Part shown: positions 48,893 through 57,390 of the stretch, in pieces
How positions within the stretch are numbered: position 1 is the first letter of the stretch
Layout of the letters: every line of letters begins with the position of its first letter
Assembly (NCBI GenBank): GCA_910588185.1
Contig: CAJUQR010000008.1
Coordinates: 62,001-126,000, forward strand
DNA: 64,000 nucleotides
Reading direction: 5' to 3'
Origin: an uncultured Peptostreptococcaceae bacterium
GTDB taxonomy: Bacteria > Bacillota > Clostridia > Peptostreptococcales > Anaerovoracaceae
Position numbers and translations under genes: made by a program
Notes under the pieces: generated by a model
Databases searched by the model: none
Told to the model about the DNA's origin: nothing
The model's input: the letters and a program-made list of their open reading frames with translations, nothing else

Positions 48893-50285
48893 TTCCGTAC
48901 TTCTCCATCTTATACTGAAGACTTGTACGGGGTATCTTAAGTTTTTTTGCTGCATCTACTATTTTCCAATTACTGCTTTTCAAAGCATCTATTATCATCT
49001 TTTTTTCATATGATGCCATTGCCTCAGCAAGAGAAATACTCATAGTTTCATATATTTGCTCTTTAACATCTTTGCTGATTTCTTCTCTAGTATTAAGATA
49101 ATCAGGTAAATGCCAAAGATTGATTGCCTCACCGCTCTGCGCAACATTCATAGCTGACTCTATCGAATGCTCAAGTTCTCTTACATTACCAAGCCAACTC
49201 CTGCTATAAAAAAGCTCCAGCGCATCTTCAGATATTCCATTAACACTTTTGCCCATTAATTCATTGTATTTATTGATAAAATACTCCGATAATAACTTAA
49301 TATCTCCTTTTCTCTTCCTTAAAGGCGGGATATCAATACTTATAGTATTAAGTCTATATAAAATATCTGTCCTCATTTTACCGGTATTTATCAGCTCGCT
49401 TATAGGCTGATTGGTTGATGCAATTATCCTTACATCCAAACTCACAGGCTTAGTTGCTCCCAAAGGAATTACTTCCTTATCCTGCAATACTCTAAGAAGT
49501 TTTGCCTGTAAAATAAGCGGCATTGAATTGATTTCATCTAAATATATAGTGCCGCCGTTAGCCTCTTCAAAAAGACCTTTCTTGTTCTCCGCACCTGTAA
49601 AGGCGCCTTTTTGAGAACCAAATAGAAGTCCCTCCAATATTGATTCAGGCAATGCCGCACAATTGATGGGAATAAAGGGCTTATTGCTTCTCACGCTTGC
49701 ATTGTGTATAGATGACACTATGAGTTCTTTTCCTGTTCCAGTTTCTCCGTAAACAAAGACCGTCGACTTACTATCAGCTATTTTTTCAATAGTTTTTTTA
49801 ATCTCGATCATGGTTTTGTCCTGAGTTACTATATCATCAAGAACAAATTTGGCCTGATTCTGTGTCTTTGCCTTGGTATGCATCCTCACACCCGGAGATT
49901 TTATTCCTTTTTCTATATGAGTTACATCCCTTGAAAGTTCCACAGCGCCAACGATCTTTCCCCTTGAAATAACAGGAAAGGTGATATTATTAGTTACTGA
50001 TTTTCTTCCTAGATTTGTTTCGGTAGTTTGATTTTCATAATAAACTAACTCGCCTGTATTAAGCGCTCTAAGAAGAGAGCTGTTATCATAATCAAGCGAC
50101 GGAAAAGCTTCTAAAAGCTTCTTATTAAGCGACCACTCATTGTGCAGACGATTCTCTTCATCAGTATAGCGCGGATTAAATCTTTGCTTAACTATGACTC
50201 TTCCCTTATCATCTATCATAGTTACAGAATCTATATAATTAAAATTCTCAATAAGCCACTTAAATTTCTCGTCGTTAAACTTCAT
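48879..50285 (-). CDS. Sigma-54-dependent activator (PAS / AAA+ / Fis HTH)
   Basis: A 468-residue enhancer-binding protein, paralogous to the one at 3510-4952. PAS-like sensor at about 10-125, AAA+ at about 150-385 with GETGTGKE (180-187), canonical GAFTGA (227-232) and YLDEIN Walker B, and a C-terminal Fis helix-turn-helix (DAAKKLKIPRTSLQYKM). AGGATAAGG precedes the ATG, 40 nt after the racemase-family stop. It probably senses a small molecule and drives the two flanking -24/-12 promoters. Confidence 0.93.
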   Translation of the reverse strand: MKFNDEKFKWLIENFNYIDSVTMIDDKGRVIVKQRFNPRYTDEENRLHNEWSLNKKLLEAFPSLDYDNSSLLRALNTGELVYYENQTTETNLGRKSVTNNITFPVISRGKIVGAVELSRDVTHIEKGIKSPGVRMHTKAKTQNQAKFVLDDIVTQDKTMIEIKKTIEKIADSKSTVFVYGETGTGKELIVSSIHNASVRSNKPFIPINCAALPESILEGLLFGSQKGAFTGAENKKGLFEEANGGTIYLDEINSMPLILQAKLLRVLQDKEVIPLGATKPVSLDVRIIASTNQPISELINTGKMRTDILYRLNTISIDIPPLRKRKGDIKLLSEYFINKYNELMGKSVNGISEDALELFYSRSWLGNVRELEHSIESAMNVAQSGEAINLWHLPDYLNTREEISKDVKEQIYETMSISLAEAMASYEKKMIIDALKSSNWKIVDAAKKLKIPRTSLQYKMEKYGIKRR

Positions 50286-50325
50286 AATTCACCTTATCCT
50301 GTCTTCCGGCAGGTCTGTTCAAGCT

Positions 50326-51300
50326 CTATTCGAAGAAAAATCCTTCTTTAAGTTCATCTGTATCATCGAACACAAACTTATGGAAACCTGTAATTCTAGC
50401 CCTTCCGGTAATCTCTGTTATATATTCTTTTCTTCCGTTGTTCTCTACAACTCCTCTTACCATTCCTATAAACGGAGCATCAACTATACCCTCGTGAACA
50501 AACGGTTCATCAATTTTTAACTTTCCATTTTCGCAGAGCCATGCTACCTTAGCGCTTGTGCCTGTTCCGCCTGGAGATCTGTCAGGAGCTCCATAACCTG
50601 AGCTGTGCACTACTCTTAAATCTGCGTCTTTTGCTTTAGGTGTAGAATACCACTGAACCAATGTAACGTCAACACCTTTAGCCTTGCAAGCTTCTCTCAC
50701 TTTTGCCGAAAATTCCCTTATTTTGTTAGCATATGCAGGTTCAATTTTAACACCAAACATATCAGCCGGAATAATAGCAAACACATTTCCGCCATAAGCT
50801 AAATTTACAGGAATGTCCTTTATATCGTCTACATCTATTCTTATTTCATTTTCAATTACATAAGAATTTACGTTTCTAATGGTAGTACTTTCAACATAAT
50901 CTTCTTTAAAATTATTTTTAATCTTAACCAGTCCTGCCGGAGTCTCAATTATATATTCTTCTTTATGTTCTGCAGGTACAAGGCCTATTTCCTGAAGAGC
51001 AGTTCCAACACCGATCGTAGCGTGTCCGCACATGTCAAGATACTGCACATCATCCATATAGAATATACCAAAATCAGCAGCCGGATCACAAGGAGGCACT
51101 ACTGCAGCACAAAGCATTCCTGCATGACCTCTTGGCTCATAGGTAAGTCTTGTTCTTATATAATCGTACTTTTCTTTAAAATAATCTCTCTTTTCCTTTA
51201 CTGTATTTCCTACCAGTTTAGGAATACCACTCAGAATAATTCTCGTAGGTTCACCGCCTGTATGGGTATCTACAGTATCAATCATTTCTTTAAATCTCAT
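50326..51300 (-). CDS. Proline racemase superfamily protein with Cys-to-Gly change at the second catalytic site
   Basis: A 324-residue protein of the proline racemase / 4-hydroxyproline epimerase / trans-3-hydroxyproline dehydratase superfamily. The first catalytic Cys is kept in MCGHATIG (Cys91). The second site, DRSPCGTGT in racemases and DRSPTGTG in dehydratases, reads DRSPGGTGT with Gly244. The DTHTGGEPTRII opening is standard. With only one catalytic thiol, true two-base racemisation is unlikely; a dehydratase or other one-base activity is possible. It is behind a consensus sigma-54 promoter and precedes its probable activator. PrdF of D-proline reductase operons is a relative, but no prd genes are here. 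Confidence 0.88.
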   Translation of the reverse strand: MRFKEMIDTVDTHTGGEPTRIILSGIPKLVGNTVKEKRDYFKEKYDYIRTRLTYEPRGHAGMLCAAVVPPCDPAADFGIFYMDDVQYLDMCGHATIGVGTALQEIGLVPAEHKEEYIIETPAGLVKIKNNFKEDYVESTTIRNVNSYVIENEIRIDVDDIKDIPVNLAYGGNVFAIIPADMFGVKIEPAYANKIREFSAKVREACKAKGVDVTLVQWYSTPKAKDADLRVVHSSGYGAPDRSPGGTGTSAKVAWLCENGKLKIDEPFVHEGIVDAPFIGMVRGVVENNGRKEYITEITGRARITGFHKFVFDDTDELKEGFFFE

Positions 51301-51376
51301 ATTAAATTTCCTCCAAAAGTGTTTTTACTCATATCGGCTCCGGGACGATAGAGCTTGTAGAGTCATAAATATATAT

Positions 51377-51392
51377 AGCAAATATCGTGCCA
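51377..51392 (-). promoter_or_regulatory. Sigma-54 promoter of the racemase-family gene
   Basis: TGGCACGATATTTGCT on the minus strand is a full match to TGGCACG-N4-TTGC(A/T). It sits between the dapB stop (51399) and the racemase-family ATG (51300), with a leader of about 65 nt. Confidence 0.9.
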
Positions 51393-51398
51393 TAATAT

Positions 51399-52016
51399 TT
51401 ACATGTTCAACATTTTCTTTCCCTCTTCCAATGCTCCTTTTGCAAATATCTTTTTTGAAAACGCTGTATGACTTATTTCTAATACCTCATCTTCAAGTGC
51501 AAAATACACTTTGTGCTGTCCAAAAACAGTTCCCATTCTTAAACTTGCTGCATCTTCCTCAGGAATCTGCAAAATGCTGCACAAGGTTTTAGCAGTTCCA
51601 CTTGGAGCATCTTTTTTCTTAGTATGATGTATCTCCTCAACTGATATATCACAACCGCCGAGAAGTTCCTTACATTCTTTTGACAATTGGTTCATTGCAG
51701 CTATTCCCCTGGAAAAGTTAGTTTTTCTATTGATAGGACATATCTTTTCAAGAAGTTTAATCAATTCCTCATCATGCTCATTTTGACCTGTAGTTCCCAT
51801 TACTACAGGGATATTACCTCCATGTTCCCTGCAATATTCGTATATACCCTGTATTGCACCGGGATGGCTAAAATCTATTATTAAATCAGCTCTATCTTTA
51901 GGCCATTTCTTATCAAGCGGCTCGATGGTTTCAATTCTGTCAAAGGCTTTATCTTCCAAAGCACACTCTTCTATAATCTTTCCCATAGCTCCTGTTCCGA
52001 CAATTAATAAAAACAT
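51399..52016 (-). CDS. dapB: DapB, 4-hydroxy-tetrahydrodipicolinate reductase (short form)
   Basis: A 205-residue reductase of the lysine / diaminopimelate pathway. The nucleotide loop is GTGAMG near the N-terminus, and the catalytic segment EIHHTKKKDAPSGTA is complete. Most DapB are 245-270 residues; the missing length lies between the Rossmann N-half and the catalytic loop (the region after DLIIDFSHPGA is compact). The ATG at 52016 follows AAAGGGGG; 52034 is a GTG inside that site. No other dap genes are adjacent. Confidence 0.9.
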   Translation of the reverse strand: MFLLIVGTGAMGKIIEECALEDKAFDRIETIEPLDKKWPKDRADLIIDFSHPGAIQGIYEYCREHGGNIPVVMGTTGQNEHDEELIKLLEKICPINRKTNFSRGIAAMNQLSKECKELLGGCDISVEEIHHTKKKDAPSGTAKTLCSILQIPEEDAASLRMGTVFGQHKVYFALEDEVLEISHTAFSKKIFAKGALEEGKKMLNM

Positions 52017-52085
52017 AATAAATCCCCCTTTCACATTCTAACTAACAGAATATGAAAAAGGGCTTGTTTTGATTACAAAAAAATT

Positions 52086-52129
52086 ATAAAAAACTGCACT
52101 CTTCTATTACTTATAGAAAAGTGCAGTTT
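52086..52129 (-). terminator. Terminator after the cysteine-rich protein gene
   Basis: ACTGCACTTTTCTAT pairs with ATAGAAGAGTGCAGT, followed by TTTTTTAT on the minus strand. Confidence 0.85.
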
Positions 52130-52146
52130 TCATCTTATTACAAATT

Positions 52147-52404
52147 TTATTTCTTTTTAGCCAGCTCCATTATTTCGCTGTATTTTGATATGATATAATC
52201 ATATCCCTTAGGATTATGAGGAATTAAACATTCTGAACAATCCTTTATACCGCCTTCAATATACTTAAAATTACCTCCGCATTTGTCACCCAAAGCATAC
52301 AGCGGGCAATAGCAGAAAAGGCAGTTAAAATCTTCCTCGTTTTTTGTCTTGTGACAAGGAAAGTACTCACATTTTTTATTCTGAAAAAACTTAAAATGTT
52401 CCAT
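52147..52404 (-). CDS. Cysteine-rich small domain protein
   Basis: An 85-residue protein with eight cysteines arranged C-x3-C, CLFCYC, C and C-x2-C (KKCEYFPCH, FNCLFCYCPLY, DKCGG, KDCSECLIPH). This matches the small cysteine-rich domain found in Clostridia and archaea, probably binding zinc or an iron-sulfur cluster. Function unknown. It lies 11 nt downstream of the FAD oxidoreductase gene, so a redox role with it is plausible. AGGAGAG precedes the ATG. Confidence 0.82.
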   Translation of the reverse strand: MEHFKFFQNKKCEYFPCHKTKNEEDFNCLFCYCPLYALGDKCGGNFKYIEGGIKDCSECLIPHNPKGYDYIISKYSEIMELAKKK

Positions 52405-52415
52405 AAATCTCTCTC

Positions 52416-53795
52416 CTAACTATATTTTTGATTTAAAATCCTCGCAACATACACGCCGCTGGCTGAAGCCTGTGACAACGAATGAGTCACACCTGACCCG
52501 TCGCCAAGGGCATACAGACCCTTTACTTTCGTTTCAAGATTATCGTCTACTTCAACCTTCATATTATAAAATTTAACTTCTACTCCGTATAGTAACGTGT
52601 CCTCATTGGCAGTTCCGGGAGCAATCTTGTCAAGAGCATAGATCATTTCAATTATGTCATCAAGCTGTCTCTTGGGAATTACAAGACTCAAATCACCGGC
52701 GGTTGCCTTTAAGGTAGGTCTTGTAAAGCTCTTTTCCATTCTCCTTTGGCTTGACCTTCTTCCTTTCACAAGATCGCCAAATCTCTGAAGCAGCACTCCG
52801 CCGCCAAGCATATTTGAAAGTCTCGCTATAGATTCTCCATATTCATTGCTATCCTCAAACGGTTCTGTAAAAGTATTGGAAACAAGCAGTGCAAAGTTGG
52901 TATTTTCAGTCCTAAGGGCAGGATCAGCATAGCTATGACCGTTTACTGTGACTATTCCGTTTGTATTTTCTGCAACTACTTCTCCATAAGGATTCATACA
53001 AAATGTTCTTACCAAATCATTGTACTTATCTGTTTGATACACAAACTTACTCTCATATACATCATCTGTTATATGTTTAAATATTTCGGCAGGAAGCTCA
53101 ACTCTTACGCCTATATCCACTCTGTTCTTTTTCTGTTTTATGCCAAATCCATCACATACAGAACTTATCCACTTTGAGCCTGAACGTCCTGCGGCAAGGA
53201 TTAAATCATTACAATAGAATTCTTCTCCTTTATCGCTTACTACTTTAAAAGTACCGTCTTCTAATTTTTCAGCTGTACGAAGTGTAGTATAAAACTTGGT
53301 ATCTATATGAGAAGAAATATATTCAAATATTCTGCCAAGTATCTCTACATTTCTGTCAGTTCCAAGATGACGAACCTTGGCCTCTAAAAGATGCAGATCG
53401 TAGTGAAGCGCCTTAGTCTTAAGTTCTCTGCTTGTTTCATAAAGTTTTGCATCTGCTCCTCCCATACTGCAAAGAACACTGTCGACATACTCCATCAGCT
53501 CAATAGCTTCCTTAGTTCCAACATACTTATGCAATTCTCCGCCAAATTGTGTAGTTATATTATATTTTCCATCAGAAAGAGTTCCTGCACCTCCGTAACC
53601 GTTCATTATATGACAAGGACTGCATTTTACACACGTAGGTGTAAGACCTTTCTTTATAGGGCACTGTCTTTTTTCAAGCGGAGCCCCTTTATCTATCATA
53701 AGAATTTTAGCATTGCAATTAAGCTTAGTAAGCTCGTATGCCATAAAAACTCCGCTGGCGCCTGCTCCTGCAATTATTATATCATATTTGTTCAC
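52416..53795 (-). CDS. FAD-dependent oxidoreductase
   Basis: A 459-residue flavoprotein. The dinucleotide-binding fold opens with IIIAGAGASGVFMAYEL and closes with VKGLYALGDGSGVTHSLSQASASG, the second FAD contact. A cysteine cluster near the N-terminus (KRQCPIKKG, PTCVKCSPCH) could hold metal or an FeS centre. Related proteins are annotated as NAD(P)/FAD-dependent dehydrogenases of unknown substrate. The start codon is GTG, after GGAGG. In an operon with the cysteine-rich protein. Confidence 0.85.
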   Translation of the reverse strand: MNKYDIIIAGAGASGVFMAYELTKLNCNAKILMIDKGAPLEKRQCPIKKGLTPTCVKCSPCHIMNGYGGAGTLSDGKYNITTQFGGELHKYVGTKEAIELMEYVDSVLCSMGGADAKLYETSRELKTKALHYDLHLLEAKVRHLGTDRNVEILGRIFEYISSHIDTKFYTTLRTAEKLEDGTFKVVSDKGEEFYCNDLILAAGRSGSKWISSVCDGFGIKQKKNRVDIGVRVELPAEIFKHITDDVYESKFVYQTDKYNDLVRTFCMNPYGEVVAENTNGIVTVNGHSYADPALRTENTNFALLVSNTFTEPFEDSNEYGESIARLSNMLGGGVLLQRFGDLVKGRRSSQRRMEKSFTRPTLKATAGDLSLVIPKRQLDDIIEMIYALDKIAPGTANEDTLLYGVEVKFYNMKVEVDDNLETKVKGLYALGDGSGVTHSLSQASASGVYVARILNQKYS

Positions 53796-53810
53796 TCTTA
53801 TTACCTCCGT

Positions 53811-53835
53811 AAAAAAGGTCCCGTAATACGAGACC
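53811..53835 (-). terminator. Terminator after the DUF1292 gene
   Basis: GGTCTCG pairs with CGGGACC around TATTA, followed by TTTTTT on the minus strand. Confidence 0.85.
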
Positions 53836-53850
53836 TCCTTGCGAATAAGT

Positions 53851-54126
53851 TTATTCTTCTTCCATTATTTTATCGAATTCAGCAACAACTTTTTCAAATT
53901 CTGCATCGTCTTCGATATCAATCAATTCAAATTCGTCTTCGCCAACTTCTTTATATCCGTAGATGTAAACATCGTCGGTATTGTCATTAGGAATCAAAGC
54001 AATATATTCTTTTCCCTCAAAATCGAATACTCCCATTATCTCACATTCAACTTCAATGCCGTCATCAAATTCAAGGGTGATAAAATCAGCCTCTTCGATT
54101 TCAGGAGCTTTTTTGTCTTGTGCCAT
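53851..54126 (-). CDS. DUF1292 family protein
   Basis: A 91-residue, very acidic protein. The DUF1292 pattern is visible: ITLEFDDGIEVECEIMGVFDFEGKEYIALIP followed by VYIYGYKE. Function unknown; common in Firmicutes near yrrK/ruvX-type genes. GGAGGAA precedes the ATG. It is a single-gene unit between uvrC and the oxidoreductase. Confidence 0.92.
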   Translation of the reverse strand: MAQDKKAPEIEEADFITLEFDDGIEVECEIMGVFDFEGKEYIALIPNDNTDDVYIYGYKEVGEDEFELIDIEDDAEFEKVVAEFDKIMEEE

Positions 54127-54204
54127 TTTTATTCCTCCATAAAAGTTAATTGATGATAATCAAATATCTAACGATATTATAATACCATAAAGCCACTTAT
54201 ATTA

Positions 54205-56028
54205 TCAACTAAAATATTCCTTTATCTCTTTAGCATTAGCCTCTGTTATTCCTTTCACTTCCATAAGCTTATTGACAGACGCTTTTTTAATTTCTTCTAT
54301 AGAATCAAAATAGGATAAAAGTGCATTCCTTTTAACTGGTCCAATTCCCTTTATATTATCAAGAGCTGAACCTATAGTGTTTTTATTATGCAAATTTCTA
54401 TGATATTCTATGGCAAATCTGTGAACCTCTTCTTGAATCCTGCCGCAATATTTGAACATCATCGGATCTTCAGTCAAAACAAACTCGTGTCCGCTGCCAT
54501 TAACAAGGGCTCTCGTCCTATGACTATCATCTTTTGCCATTCCGAGAACAGGAATATCCAGCTTCATGGCTTTTAACACTTTCTCTGCTGAAGTAACTTG
54601 ACCTCTTCCGCCATCCATAAGAATCAAATCAGGCAGCGTAGAAAATCCTGAATCTCCTGCTTCTGCACGTTTAAATCTGCGATATAACATCTCTTGTAGT
54701 GATGCATAATCATCAGGACCATCTACAGATTTTATTTTAAATCTTCGATAATCTTTTTTTACAGGCTTAAGATTATTAAACACCACCATGGCTCCTACGG
54801 TATCTACACCATTAGTATTAGATATATCATAGGATTCAATTCTGTAAATATTCTTCTTTTTACCCAATATGGTATATAGTCTGGCAATTAACTGGTCTTC
54901 TTTTTCCTTAGCACTTTTTAGCCTATCTTCGATAGTCTTTTCCATCTCTCTTGTGTCTTTCAAAGCTAGCTCTAAAAGCGCTTTCTTTGGTCCTCTGCTT
55001 GGAACAATTATTTGGACTTTTCTGCCCGTTTCAAGATTCTTTAAGTATTCCTCTATAAGTTTACTTTCTTTTAAAGGTTTAGAAAGTATAATTTCCGGAG
55101 GTATTACAAGCCACTGGCTATAATACTGTTTGATAAATTCTCCTACCAATGATTCATAGTCATCTTCTCCCTGAGTCTCCATGGCAAAAGTCTCTCTTCC
55201 GCTAAGCTTTCCATCTCTAACAGGGAAGAGTACTATAGAAGTATTTTCACCTCTTCCTATCGGTATAACAACATCAAGATCCTTTCCTCCGGTCATAGTT
55301 ACTCGCTGAGTTTCCTTGAGACTTTTTATACCGCTTATACAATCTCTTAATCTGGCCGCTTCTTCAAAATTAAGGTTTTCAGCCGCTTCTAACATTGATT
55401 CTTGCAAACTGTCGAGTATTTTCTTTTGCTTGCCTGACAAAAATTCAAGCACGCTTTCAATACATGCTTTATACTCTTCTTTCTCCACATTCCCTGTGCA
55501 TATTCCCCTACAATCCTCTATGTGATAATTCAAGCATGGTCTTTGACCCTCAGGAAATTTTAAAGCAGCGCATCTCTTAAGTTTAAACACCTTGTTTAAT
55601 AATTCTATAGTATCATTGACTGCGCCTGCATCGCTGTAAGGTCCAAAATATTTACTTCCGTCTTTTTTTACTATTCTCGTCTTAACCACACGCGGAAAAT
55701 CTTCCTGCATAGTAACTTTTATATAAGGGTAAGTTTTATCGTCACGAAGCAGCACATTATATTTAGGCTCATACTTTTTTATGAGGTTACACTCAAGGAT
55801 AAGCGCCTCCATTTCAGTCTGACAAGTTATATATTCAAACTCAGCTATATTCGATACCATAGAGCGAACTTTAGGACTATGATTTGCTGAACTTTGAAAA
55901 TACTGTCTCACTCTGTTACGCAGTGAAATAGCTTTTCCTACGTATATAACCTGTCCAAGCTTATCTTTATGCATATAAACTCCCGGTGTATCCGGGAGTT
56001 TTTTCAAATTTTCTTTAATATCAAACAT
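54205..56028 (-). CDS. uvrC: UvrC, excinuclease ABC subunit C
   Basis: A 607-residue nuclease that makes both incisions in nucleotide excision repair. GIY-YIG domain at about 12-90 (GVYMHKDKLGQVIYVGKA), UVR motif at about 200-235, the RNase H-like endonuclease core (ESYDISNTNG, LILMDGGRGQ) and two C-terminal helix-hairpin-helix motifs ending IKEYFS. The ATG touches the dac stop (TAAATG), so the two genes are coupled. Confidence 0.97.
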   Translation of the reverse strand: MFDIKENLKKLPDTPGVYMHKDKLGQVIYVGKAISLRNRVRQYFQSSANHSPKVRSMVSNIAEFEYITCQTEMEALILECNLIKKYEPKYNVLLRDDKTYPYIKVTMQEDFPRVVKTRIVKKDGSKYFGPYSDAGAVNDTIELLNKVFKLKRCAALKFPEGQRPCLNYHIEDCRGICTGNVEKEEYKACIESVLEFLSGKQKKILDSLQESMLEAAENLNFEEAARLRDCISGIKSLKETQRVTMTGGKDLDVVIPIGRGENTSIVLFPVRDGKLSGRETFAMETQGEDDYESLVGEFIKQYYSQWLVIPPEIILSKPLKESKLIEEYLKNLETGRKVQIIVPSRGPKKALLELALKDTREMEKTIEDRLKSAKEKEDQLIARLYTILGKKKNIYRIESYDISNTNGVDTVGAMVVFNNLKPVKKDYRRFKIKSVDGPDDYASLQEMLYRRFKRAEAGDSGFSTLPDLILMDGGRGQVTSAEKVLKAMKLDIPVLGMAKDDSHRTRALVNGSGHEFVLTEDPMMFKYCGRIQEEVHRFAIEYHRNLHNKNTIGSALDNIKGIGPVKRNALLSYFDSIEEIKKASVNKLMEVKGITEANAKEIKEYFS

Positions 56029-57381
56029 TTAAAAACGCCAGTCTCTCCTCTTAAGATCTTCTTCACGTTCAAGGCGGCGGCGTGCCTCCTCTTCCAGCCT
56101 TTGTTTACGAATTTTTGCTATTCTCCGCTTATTTCTGACCCTCATGCACAAAATTGAAATAAATGCTGCAACAATTAATACAATTACAGCTCCTATCAAG
56201 ACAGTTTGGAAATTTGTAATTCCTATTCCGGATAAAAACCATCCCTTGCCTATATCCTCAGCAGCAATAAGATCAACTGTTTTTTTAAGCTCGTCAGCTA
56301 TATAAACTTCTACTACTCCTATTTTTTGTCCTTTTTTAACAGGAGCAACAAGACTATCTGTATAAACGCATTTTGTGGTCACAAGAGATGCGGATACACC
56401 TTCAGGAAGATTAACATATCCATTGTCAGCAGCAATTGCTTCTACTTTGTTTGTCGCACCTCCAAGCAATTTTACCTTGCCAAACACGTCACCTTTTTCA
56501 AAGGCGGCGTACTTTGATACATTGGCTTTACCGTAGTCCATCATAGCTTTTATGTCGCTGTACCTGCCTTCAAGAGTGCTTCCCATTACAACAGAATATA
56601 TCTCAAGCCCTCCTACATCAAGGCCGGTCACCAAAGTGCACTTATTTTCTCCGACTACTCCTGTCTTTCCTCCAAATACGCCTTCGTATTTATCTACTTT
56701 TAATTTCTTTCCATTTCTCTCTGTATCGATTCCCATTAAAAAAGCATTAAAATTTTTTAATTTTCTTTCTCCATAGGAATCTGTTGCAGGAATGGTATGT
56801 TCTGCAGTTCCCGATATTTTTCTCACAGTCTTGTTGCTAAGCGCTTCTCTTGCTATCAACGCCATATCCATAGGTGTAGAATAATGTTCTTTATTATCAA
56901 GTCCACTTGGATTTACAAAATGAGTATTTGTACATCCTATAGCCTCGGCTCTCTCGTTCATCATGTCAACAAAACTATCCACAGACCCTGATGTCGCAAT
57001 GGCCAATGCCACCGCTGCATCATTACCTGATGCGAGCATAAGACCGTACATAAGCTCTTCTGCTACAATCTTTTCACCTGTCTTAAGGTATATCTTCGTC
57101 TCCGGCATTGCAGAGGCTTCCTCTGTAACCTCGACAATCTGATCAAGATCTAAGTTTTCAGCGGCAATCAAACATGTCATCAGCTTCGTCATACTGGCTG
57201 GATCCATCTTTTTGTCAGCATTCTTTTCCCATATAACTTCGTCTGTATCGCCGCAAAAGATTATTGCGGCTTCGCCCTTAATTTCCGGCGGAGCCATTTC
57301 TGCCGATGACTTTGTAAAATTAACTGATAATATAAATGTTACACAACAAAGACATATAAAAAATCTTTTTAAAAAATTCAT
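56029..57381 (-). CDS. D-alanyl-D-alanine carboxypeptidase (DacF-like PBP5 family)
   Basis: A 450-residue exported enzyme. Signal peptide at residues about 1-27; the penicillin-binding motifs SMTKLM (Ser-x-x-Lys), SGND and KTGVVG are present. A PBP5 C-terminal beta domain follows, then a membrane helix at about 395-418 and a basic, arginine-rich cytoplasmic tail. It trims the fifth D-Ala of peptidoglycan stem peptides. The C-terminal helix with tail replaces the usual amphipathic anchor. Confidence 0.93.
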   Translation of the reverse strand: MNFLKRFFICLCCVTFILSVNFTKSSAEMAPPEIKGEAAIIFCGDTDEVIWEKNADKKMDPASMTKLMTCLIAAENLDLDQIVEVTEEASAMPETKIYLKTGEKIVAEELMYGLMLASGNDAAVALAIATSGSVDSFVDMMNERAEAIGCTNTHFVNPSGLDNKEHYSTPMDMALIAREALSNKTVRKISGTAEHTIPATDSYGERKLKNFNAFLMGIDTERNGKKLKVDKYEGVFGGKTGVVGENKCTLVTGLDVGGLEIYSVVMGSTLEGRYSDIKAMMDYGKANVSKYAAFEKGDVFGKVKLLGGATNKVEAIAADNGYVNLPEGVSASLVTTKCVYTDSLVAPVKKGQKIGVVEVYIADELKKTVDLIAAEDIGKGWFLSGIGITNFQTVLIGAVIVLIVAAFISILCMRVRNKRRIAKIRKQRLEEEARRRLEREEDLKRRDWRF

Positions 57382-57390
57382 ATCTATATC

